This document shows, piece by piece, positions 51,028 to 57,160 of a DNA stretch of 57,160 nt. The notes below the pieces were generated by a model. It was not told the DNA's origin, ran no database searches, and was given only the letters and a program-made list of their open reading frames with translations. Each line of letters opens with the position of its first letter. Position 1 is the stretch's first letter. Made by a program: the position numbers and the translations under genes. Source of the DNA: CAVXDP01 sp964562925 (GTDB taxonomy: Archaea > Thermoproteota > Bathyarchaeia > 40CM-2-53-6 > CAVXDP01); the NCBI GenBank assembly GCA_964562925.1, contig CAZLVF010000008.1, positions 1 to 57,160 of the forward strand. Direction: 5' to 3'.

Positions 51028-52344
51028 CTAGGAAGGAGATCTACACAGAATATTTTCGATCGCGTGGGCAAAGACGGCTGTTGCATCTTTGACCTGACGT
51101 ATGCTTGTGTATTCCTCAGCACTATGTCCCAAGTCCATTCTACCAGGACCGAATAGGATCGTTGGGATGTTCGCTCTGTAGAAGTGTGTGGCATCGCAGA
51201 AACTGAGGATGTAACTATGTCGATGTTGGCCTAGGACTTTGTCCATAGCTTTCTCGAACGCTCTAGTGTAGACGTTTTCTGATTGAATGAAACCGACGTT
51301 CATGCTATTTAGTTCAATCCTGTTTTTCTGACCATGCCTGTTGCCATCGGCTACAAGCTTCTTGATTCGGTTAAATGTCATCTTTGCCGACTTTACTGAT
51401 TTTGCAACAGTTGCCTCTGGGATAAGCCCAAGCAAGCAGTCGACCCTAAACTCCTCCATAGTCATCCAAGCATATGACGGAGGAGGCACGTGCCCAGTCG
51501 GAGAGAAATTGAATGTTGTATCCATACTAAAACCACGGTACTTCTTTCTTTGGATGATCCTCCCATCCTCCAGGATTCGATTGCAGAGGTTCGTAGCTTG
51601 GACAAAAGCGCTAGCCCAATGGTCAGGTATCGTGGTTTGACCGTGCCTCGACTCTCCTTTGGAGTATATGTTGAAGTAGATGTATCCTGCTTGGGCTATG
51701 CCTAACCTGTTCTCTGTGGGTTCAGCGACTATCACAAAGTCTCCACGCTCCTCCTTCAGGAAATCCATAGTTCCTTGCCCTATGGTCTCTTCGTCCACAA
51801 CAAGCGAGAGTACCAATTCGCCTTGCAATTTGGAGTTGGACTCCTGTATGGCTTCGGTCGCGGCTACGATAGCTGCGATTCCTCCTTTCATGTCAGAGCT
51901 ACCTCTCCCGTAGAGTCTGTCACCAACCACACGAGGTTCAAAACCTTGGTTCATAGTGTCTCCGGAAACAGTGTCAAGATGTCCATTTAGGATCAGTTTG
52001 ATGCCATCCTTGCTTCCGGTTCGTGCGATCACGTTTGGGCGGGTAAAGGTCTTGTGTTCTGTGAATGCGCGACGGTATTCGCTGGTAACCTGTTGAAGGT
52101 TAACCTTTAGGCCAGCGTTTTCAAGCTCTTGTTTCAGAAAGTTTGCAATCTCCTGCTCGTCTTTGTCAGAGACGTGAGGATTGGAGCTAGGTATAGAGAC
52201 CATCTGCTTCAACAAGGCTACAGCGCGATCTTGCTTCCGCCGTAAAACTTCATTATCCAACGATCTTGTGCGCCCTCGCTTTCGGAAACGCTCTAATTCT
52301 TCCTCTCTCGATATAACAGTTCTCTCTCCAAAGGGTTCAACCAC
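51028..52344 (-). CDS. M20-family metallopeptidase (ArgE/DapE/ACY1-like)
   Basis: A 438-residue di-zinc amidohydrolase or carboxypeptidase-like enzyme. Metal ligands and catalytic residues are all visible: His/Asp in LILNGHLDTV, Asp in GRGSSDMKGG, Glu-Glu in VVDEETIGQG, Glu in VIVAEPTENR and the C-terminal His in DLGHSAEEYTSI. The middle dimerisation domain begins near GESRHGQTTIPDHWASAFVQ. The substrate may be an N-acyl amino acid or dipeptide. The ~45-residue N-terminal stretch before VALLKQMVSIPSSNP is long and charged. Divergent from ilvE. Confidence 0.9.
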   Translation of the reverse strand: MVEPFGERTVISREEELERFRKRGRTRSLDNEVLRRKQDRAVALLKQMVSIPSSNPHVSDKDEQEIANFLKQELENAGLKVNLQQVTSEYRRAFTEHKTFTRPNVIARTGSKDGIKLILNGHLDTVSGDTMNQGFEPRVVGDRLYGRGSSDMKGGIAAIVAATEAIQESNSKLQGELVLSLVVDEETIGQGTMDFLKEERGDFVIVAEPTENRLGIAQAGYIYFNIYSKGESRHGQTTIPDHWASAFVQATNLCNRILEDGRIIQRKKYRGFSMDTTFNFSPTGHVPPPSYAWMTMEEFRVDCLLGLIPEATVAKSVKSAKMTFNRIKKLVADGNRHGQKNRIELNSMNVGFIQSENVYTRAFEKAMDKVLGQHRHSYILSFCDATHFYRANIPTILFGPGRMDLGHSAEEYTSIRQVKDATAVFAHAIENILCRSPS

Positions 52345-52506
52345 ATAAACATGGAAATTGTGGAAAAACTTCGCTGAACCAACCTCAACAGCATGCAGTA
52401 TTCTCGAAGCATGCTCAACAAAAAAATTTTTTTGTCGGCTGGTCTACGAAACGTACGACCCTCAATTCTTATATGATCCCGGTTAACTAGGAGGCGCGGA
52501 CATGTC

Positions 52507-53394
52507 ATGATCGAGAAAGAGCTAGTCGTGTACATAAATGGCAATTTCTATCCGGAAAGTGAAGCCAAGATCTCTGTCTTTGACCATGGCTTCCTGTATG
52601 GCGACGGTGTCTTTGAAGGAATTAGAGCATACAATGGCAGAATTTTCAGACTGAAAGAACACATCGACCGGCTGTTCGAATCCGCAAAGACCATCGGGCT
52701 AACGATACCTATGTCCAAAGAACCCATGATGGAGGCTTGCGCCGAGACTTTGCGAAGGAACAACCTAAACGAAGCCTACCTCAGACTCGTTGTTTCAAGA
52801 GGTGTTGGAAAAATGGGTCTTGACCCAAGAAATTGTCAAACGGCAACTGTTGTAATAATTCCTGCAAAATATGTTATCACACTTGCCGATCTAAAACCCG
52901 TCAAAGGAATCACTGCGTCCGTAAGAAGGACTCCTACATTTTGCCTCCCAGCGTCTGCAAAGACACTCAACTACCTGAACAACATTATGGCAAGAATAGA
53001 GGCGATCAACGCTGGTGCTGATGAAGCTATCCTAATGGACTGGAGGGGATACATATGCGAAGGCGCTGGCGACAACATCTTCATAGTCAAGAACGGTACA
53101 TTGCTTACCGCGCCACTTGAAGCCAGCATACTCGGCGGCATAACTAGATTGACGGTTATAGAAGCTGCTAAGAAGTTGGGGATAGAAGTTATCGAGAAAG
53201 ATCTAACATTACATGATATGTATAATGCGGACGAAGCTTTCTTGACGGGAACCGGAGGAGAAGTCCAACCCCTTGTTCAGATCGACGGGCGGACTATCGG
53301 GACCGGAGGGGAGGGTCCTCTCACCAAGAGAATCAAAGAAGCTTTTCACAACGAAACGCGGAAGCCGGAAAAAGGATATCCGATATGGAAATAG
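52507..53394 (+). CDS. ilvE: Branched-chain amino acid aminotransferase (class IV)
   Basis: A 295-residue fold-type IV PLP enzyme. VFDHGFLYGDGVFEGIRAYNGRIF, RLVVSRGVG, the PLP Lys in ASAKTLNYLNNIMARIEA, DEAILMDWRGYICEGAGDNIF and FLTGTGGEVQPLVQIDGR define the branched-chain group. It transfers the amino group between glutamate and 2-keto acids of Val, Leu and Ile. ATG 52507; a TATA-like TCTTATATG lies near 52466-52474. D-amino-acid or 4-amino-4-deoxychorismate members of the class are less likely because of the full EGIRAY signature. Confidence 0.92.
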   Translation: MIEKELVVYINGNFYPESEAKISVFDHGFLYGDGVFEGIRAYNGRIFRLKEHIDRLFESAKTIGLTIPMSKEPMMEACAETLRRNNLNEAYLRLVVSRGVGKMGLDPRNCQTATVVIIPAKYVITLADLKPVKGITASVRRTPTFCLPASAKTLNYLNNIMARIEAINAGADEAILMDWRGYICEGAGDNIFIVKNGTLLTAPLEASILGGITRLTVIEAAKKLGIEVIEKDLTLHDMYNADEAFLTGTGGEVQPLVQIDGRTIGTGGEGPLTKRIKEAFHNETRKPEKGYPIWK

Positions 53395-53598
53395 AAAGAA
53401 CAAACATTATGAATCGATAGTTCGTTTCATTTTTCCGCGTGTTCGGTCAAGATCAGAGGCGGTGGCAAAGCGTCCGATTTTTCGACAGGCCAATGGGCAG
53501 ACAACACTAGCTCGGGCTCCTTCACCATCAGTGAGACAACCAAAAGTAGCATCTGACGGATCATCATCAGGTCTACATGTGACAAGGAGCAGGAGAGT

Positions 53599-54414
53599 TT
53601 GAATTTCATTTCATCGAGACGGCAGTTCCTGAAGAGCGCGACCCTACTCACTGGAGTAGCAGTCGCGGTGGCAGGCGGCGGATATTCGGTTTACTCGAAC
53701 GTGATCGACGTCACGCGACACCATCTAGAGGGGATTCTCGGAGGAAATCGACCAGTGAAGATCGCTGTCGTATCCGATTTTCATGCCCCTCGTTCCTTTG
53801 TCACATCGGACTGGCTGGCCGGAGAGGTGAACGGAGCGAATTGTGACGCGCTCGTCATTGTTGGAGACACAATCGATCGCTCGACAAATGTCAGGCTAGT
53901 CACCGATCTTTTCAAGAACATCGAAGTTCGCGGTCCCAAGCTTGCCGTTCTAGGAAATTGGGAGCATTGGAGCAACGTCGATCTTGAAGCACTCTTTAAG
54001 GGTTACGAGGATGCGGGCGTCCGACTCCTAGTCAACGAGACCGCCACGTTAACTCCTGGAGCTAGCCGCCTCACAATCGTGGGAGTTGATGACCTGATTG
54101 CGAGTCAGCCAAACTTTGAACTCGTCAGGCGCCCTGATGGGCTTAGGATCGTCCTCGCTCATTGCCCTGCGAGTTTCGATCACGTCCGTCGAGTTGCTCA
54201 GGGTCCTACTCTGACCTTGAGCGGGCACACGCATGGCGGTCAGATCGCACCGTTTGGATTTCCGCTGTGGCTACCGGAAGGGAGCGGACACTATGTTCGC
54301 GGCTGGTATCAGGTGGATGACCACCTACTGTTCGTTACTAGAGGACTGGGCAATTCACTAGTTCCATTTCGCATTGGGTCACGCCCGGAGCTAGCAATAA
54401 TTCAGCTGAGCTAG
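53599..54414 (+). CDS. Tat-exported metallophosphoesterase (YkuE-like)
   Basis: A 271-residue calcineurin-like phosphoesterase. The N terminus SSRRQFLKSATLLTGVAVAV is a twin-arginine signal. Metal-binding motifs appear in order: VVSDFHAP, VGDTIDRS, LGNWEHW, LAHCPASFD and SGHTHGGQIAPFGF. The group includes lipid-A/UDP-sugar-like and general phosphodiesterases; the substrate is not evident. TTG 53599 is preceded by two GGAG motifs. The protein would act outside the membrane, anchored or free. Confidence 0.87.
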   Translation: MNFISSRRQFLKSATLLTGVAVAVAGGGYSVYSNVIDVTRHHLEGILGGNRPVKIAVVSDFHAPRSFVTSDWLAGEVNGANCDALVIVGDTIDRSTNVRLVTDLFKNIEVRGPKLAVLGNWEHWSNVDLEALFKGYEDAGVRLLVNETATLTPGASRLTIVGVDDLIASQPNFELVRRPDGLRIVLAHCPASFDHVRRVAQGPTLTLSGHTHGGQIAPFGFPLWLPEGSGHYVRGWYQVDDHLLFVTRGLGNSLVPFRIGSRPELAIIQLS

Positions 54415-54530
54415 CTGCGACCTAATGGCTCATGAATAGGCCAGTGCGCCATTTACGAAAGAAAGATAAGATCGCCGAGCAGATCAACTAGACTCACGCT
54501 AGAAAGAAGGCGAATCTACCGGCGAATGTT

Positions 54531-55697
54531 ATGCGGAAGGTTGCAATTATTGGAGTTGGTCAGACGAGGTTTGGCGAGCATATCGAAAAAACCTCGAAAG
54601 AGCTTTTCGTTGAGGCTTTCTACGAAGCGATTGGAGACGTTGGTAAGGGTATCGAGAAAGAACAGATTCAAGAAGCCTATGTAGGCAGCCTAGGCGTCGG
54701 GGGAGGGCAACTCGGCAACTTCTCGGCCATGTTAATGGATAGTGTAGGCCTTTCAGGCATCCCGGCTGTTCGATTGGAAAATGCCTGTGCGTCGAGCGGT
54801 TTTGCGATGAGAGCAGCTACTTTGGCTATAAGTTCAGGTGAATGCGACATAGCCATAGCTGCCGGTGCTGAGAAGATGAGAGATCTATCCGGCGATAGAC
54901 AACGATACTGGCTTGGGGTATCTGGAGATACGGAGTGGGAGAGGCTGGCCGGGATGACTTTCCCCGGAGTGTTCGCTTTGATGGCCTTGCGACATATGCA
55001 TGAGTATGGAACCAAGAGGGAACAGTTGGCGATGGTCGCGGTGAAGAATCATAAAAACGGCAAAGATAATCCCAAGGCCCATTTCCAGCGGGCTATCACG
55101 ATGGAACAAGCCATGAAGGCTCCGATGGTGGCGTATCCATTAACAATCTTTGATTGCTGCCCAACATCGGACGGTGCTTCTGTGGTCATATTATGCGAGG
55201 CTGATATAGCTAAGAAGTTCACGGATACTCCCATCTACGTAGCAGGCCACGGAGCCGCCACTGACAGGCTAGCGCTGTATCAGAGAGAAGACATTACAGA
55301 TCTACAGGCAACAGTGAAGGCAGCTGATCGAGCATATCGGATGGCCGGGGCCCAACCAGACCAGATAGACGTAGCTGAGGTTCATGACTGCTTCACGATC
55401 GCAGAGATAGTTGCATATGAGGGACTGAAGTTCTGCGTGAAAGGTCAGGGTGGAAAGTTCATTGAGGAGGGGCAGAGCGAGATTGACGGCAAGATCGCGG
55501 TCAACCCTAGTGGAGGTTTGAAGTCTAAGGGTCACCCGATAGGCGCTACGGGTACGGGCCAAGTATATGAAATCGTAAAGCAGCTACGAGGAGATGTTGA
55601 CAAGACCAGTCGTCAGGTTAAGGGCGCTGAGCTGGGCCTGACCCATAATGTGGGAGGCTCTGGCGGCACAGCAGTAGTTCACATTCTCAGGAGATGA
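54531..55697 (+). CDS. Thiolase (archaeal acetyl-CoA C-acyltransferase type)
   Basis: A 388-residue thiolase of the archaeal/SCP2-like type. The acyl-accepting Cys is in RLENACASSGFAMRAA; the catalytic His residues are in DVAEVHDCFTIAE and GGLKSKGHPIGATGTGQ; the C terminus GLTHNVGGSGGTAVVHIL is typical. In archaea this enzyme forms a channelled complex with HMG-CoA synthase and a DUF35 protein, and those two families follow here with overlapping ATGA. Because the HMGS partner lacks its catalytic residues, the substrate may not be acetyl-CoA. Confidence 0.92.
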   Translation: MRKVAIIGVGQTRFGEHIEKTSKELFVEAFYEAIGDVGKGIEKEQIQEAYVGSLGVGGGQLGNFSAMLMDSVGLSGIPAVRLENACASSGFAMRAATLAISSGECDIAIAAGAEKMRDLSGDRQRYWLGVSGDTEWERLAGMTFPGVFALMALRHMHEYGTKREQLAMVAVKNHKNGKDNPKAHFQRAITMEQAMKAPMVAYPLTIFDCCPTSDGASVVILCEADIAKKFTDTPIYVAGHGAATDRLALYQREDITDLQATVKAADRAYRMAGAQPDQIDVAEVHDCFTIAEIVAYEGLKFCVKGQGGKFIEEGQSEIDGKIAVNPSGGLKSKGHPIGATGTGQVYEIVKQLRGDVDKTSRQVKGAELGLTHNVGGSGGTAVVHILRR

Positions 55698-56740
55698 TAG
55701 ATCTGAATGTCGGTATCAATGGATACGGAGTCTACATTCCCAAGTATAGAATAAAGGCAGAAGAATATCTCAAGTCTTGGGGAAGCTTCGCTGCAAGAGG
55801 AGTGGAAGAGAAGACTGTACCCGCCTACGATGAAGACGCGATCACGATGGCTGTTGAAGCCTCTTCCAACGCTCTAAGAATGGCTGGATTAGCGCCGGAT
55901 AAGTTAGAAGCACTCTATTTTGCCTCTACCTCTGCACCTTATGGTGAGAAGTTGGTGGCTAGCACGATCGGGTCGGCTTTAGGCGCTTCGACTAACATTT
56001 CGACATGTGATTGTGGCTTTTCAACAAAGGCGGGGACCTCTGCAGTGCTGACCTGTTATGATTTCGTCGCTTCGGGAAGAGGAAAATCTGGACTGGCGGT
56101 TGCTTCTGATTCGCCTGTTGCAAGTCCTGACGACCCGATGGAACACGGCTTTGGAGCTGGCGCATGCGCCCTGACGATCGGTAGCGGTGAGACTGTGGCC
56201 ACTATCGATGCTACTCATTCCGTAATTGGCGAGACATTGGGAGAGAGATTTAGAAGATTCGGAAACAGGTACACCAAGGACTTGGCAATAAGGCCGTATA
56301 CAGAACTCGTTTTCAACTCAATCTTGAGACAAAGCATAACCGGCCTGATGAACAAATTGAATATGAAAGCTGAGGACTTCAACTATCTTGTCGTACAACA
56401 GTTTGATGGAAGAGGCCCCTTCGACATTGGGAAGAGGCTCGGTTTCAAAGATACGCAGGTTTCACCTGGCCTGATCGCCAACAAGGTTGGGGATGCTGGG
56501 GCAAGTTCTCCACTACTTGGATTGGCGGCTGTACTCGATAAGGCGAAACCAGCGGAAAGAATCTTGGTTGCATCGTATGGGTCTGGAGCAGGTAGTGACG
56601 CATTCAGCATAATTGTCGAGAAGGGAATAGAGAACAGGGATCGTGGAGTCGCATCGGTGGAAAGAAATCTGGAAGCGAAGCAGTACGTGGATTACGTTAC
56701 GTATCTAAAGACTCGAAAAATGCTTGCAATGGATATCTAG
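55694..56740 (+). CDS. HMG-CoA synthase family protein lacking the catalytic triad
   Basis: A 348-residue protein that aligns along its whole length with archaeal HMG-CoA synthase: GINGYGVYIPKYRI, VEEKTVPAYDEDAITMAVEA, then a C-terminal LVASYGSGAGSDAFSIIVEKG. All three catalytic positions differ. Where archaeal enzymes have ESHPY the sequence is TSAPY (Glu to Thr); the nucleophile region FACKAGT is FSTKAGT (Cys to Thr); FHQPNGKFP is VQQFDGRGP (His to Gln). It is therefore unlikely to make HMG-CoA. It sits between thiolase and DUF35, overlapping the thiolase stop by 4 bp, so it probably acts as a structural or altered-activity partner in that complex. Confidence 0.85.
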   Translation: MIDLNVGINGYGVYIPKYRIKAEEYLKSWGSFAARGVEEKTVPAYDEDAITMAVEASSNALRMAGLAPDKLEALYFASTSAPYGEKLVASTIGSALGASTNISTCDCGFSTKAGTSAVLTCYDFVASGRGKSGLAVASDSPVASPDDPMEHGFGAGACALTIGSGETVATIDATHSVIGETLGERFRRFGNRYTKDLAIRPYTELVFNSILRQSITGLMNKLNMKAEDFNYLVVQQFDGRGPFDIGKRLGFKDTQVSPGLIANKVGDAGASSPLLGLAAVLDKAKPAERILVASYGSGAGSDAFSIIVEKGIENRDRGVASVERNLEAKQYVDYVTYLKTRKMLAMDI

Positions 56741-56753
56741 CGAGGAGATAGAG

Positions 56754-57160
56754 TTGGCACACGTGTCTATTCCCGCCTACTGGAAAGCGTTTCCCCAAAG
56801 ATACTGTCTGACCGGTTTGAAGTGCAAGGCTTGCGGGTCGATCAATTTTCCCGCAACGGAGATCTGCACGACGTGCCGTAGAAAATCTGAATTTGAAGCG
56901 GTAAAGCTGAGTGGTAAAGGAAAGATATTCACGTATACGATTATCTCAGTTGGCGGCGCTCCCCCCGAGTTTTCCGAACAAGAAAGGCTTGCAGGCGCAT
57001 ATCCTTCAGCAATTGTTGAACTGGATGAGGGAGTGAAGATAGTTGCACAAATCTGCGACTGCAGACATGAAGACCTGAGAGTCGGAATGGAAGTTGAGGC
57101 TGCTCTAAGAAAGATATACGAGGAGGACGGAGTTATCCGCTACGGAGTAAAGTTCAGACC
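56754..57160 (+). CDS. DUF35 OB-fold/zinc-ribbon acyl-CoA-associated protein, 3' truncated
   Basis: The first ~135 residues run off the window end. An N-terminal helix (VSIPAYWKAFPQRY) is followed by a rubredoxin-like zinc ribbon with two Cys pairs (CKACGS, CTTCRR) and an OB fold (GKGKIFTYTIISVGGAPPEF, YPSAIVELDEGVKIVAQI). DUF35 proteins bridge thiolase and HMG-CoA synthase in archaea and can bind CoA. TTG 56754 follows GAGGAGATAGAG; it is the third gene of the thiolase/HMGS-like operon. Confidence 0.9.
   Translation, partial: MAHVSIPAYWKAFPQRYCLTGLKCKACGSINFPATEICTTCRRKSEFEAVKLSGKGKIFTYTIISVGGAPPEFSEQERLAGAYPSAIVELDEGVKIVAQICDCRHEDLRVGMEVEAALRKIYEEDGVIRYGVKFR

Noticed and set aside
55694..56740. 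Functional HMG-CoA synthase of the mevalonate pathway
   Set aside because: The catalytic Glu, Cys and His positions are all substituted.

Overview
The window looks like a chromosomal segment of an anaerobic archaeon. The evidence is a glycerol-1-phosphate dehydrogenase (ether lipids), the archaeal-only start of the aromatic pathway (ADTH synthase plus DHQ synthase II), a GHMP-type shikimate kinase, a thiolase/HMG-CoA-synthase-like/DUF35 trio, a complete MvhADG-HdrABC module, a tungsten-type aldehyde oxidoreductase and Tat-type signal peptides. TATA-like boxes about 27 nt before start codons and GGTGA/GGAGG ribosome sites are also archaeal. A lineage such as Bathyarchaeia would fit, but that is inference. 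I see no rRNA, tRNA, CRISPR array, insertion sequence or prophage. Five runs of exactly 100 N mark scaffold joins. Two of them are flanked by identical 55-bp copies, so the contigs there actually overlap.

Layout. 1-6.4 kb: end of a non-pyrrolysine MttB-type methyltransferase, a gapped Fe-dependent alcohol dehydrogenase, a nitrilase-fold amidase, a DsrE protein beside an IscS-like protein that has lost its PLP lysine, and an MFS transporter. 6.6-7 kb: a leaderless, 53 % Lys/Arg 51-residue protein. 7.1-18.4 kb (minus strand): a nearly continuous operon lysC-asd-aroA'-aroB'-aroD-aroE-shikimate kinase-aroA-aroC-pheA-tyrA, which runs from aspartate to prephenate-derived products. It is preceded by a 34-bp dyad and interrupted only by a divergent stand-alone RAM-domain gene. 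18.7-30.9 kb: glycerol-1-phosphate dehydrogenase, the two glycine decarboxylase P subunits, an NAD kinase, MoaD plus aldehyde ferredoxin oxidoreductase, a second MttB-type protein, a VapBC pair and a class III aminotransferase.

31-44 kb is the energy-metabolism core. It holds the fumarase subunits, HdrA, MvhD, MvhG, MvhA, a hydrogenase maturation protease, HdrC, HdrB, and iron-sulfur and flavoprotein subunits of a fumarate-reductase-like enzyme, all on the minus strand and tightly spaced. A PhoU-like regulator and a malic enzyme diverge just upstream. Hydrogenase, bifurcating Hdr and soluble fumarate reductase in one run suggest H2-driven fumarate reduction coupled to ferredoxin reduction. 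That is a hypothesis from context.

44-57 kb: a polyamine/spermidine-type ABC importer with its Tat-type binding protein on the facing strand, a saccharopine-dehydrogenase-like protein, a D-threonine-aldolase-like protein, an M20 peptidase, a branched-chain aminotransferase, a Tat-exported metallophosphoesterase, and thiolase/HMGS-like/DUF35. The HMGS-like protein lacks all three catalytic residues of HMG-CoA synthase.

A cross-cutting observation: chorismate synthase and MvhG have no ATG/GTG/TTG early enough to encode the family's conserved N terminus, yet both have an ACG codon 6 nt after a strong Shine-Dalgarno motif. The Fe-ADH and the ABC permease PotB show weaker versions of the same pattern.
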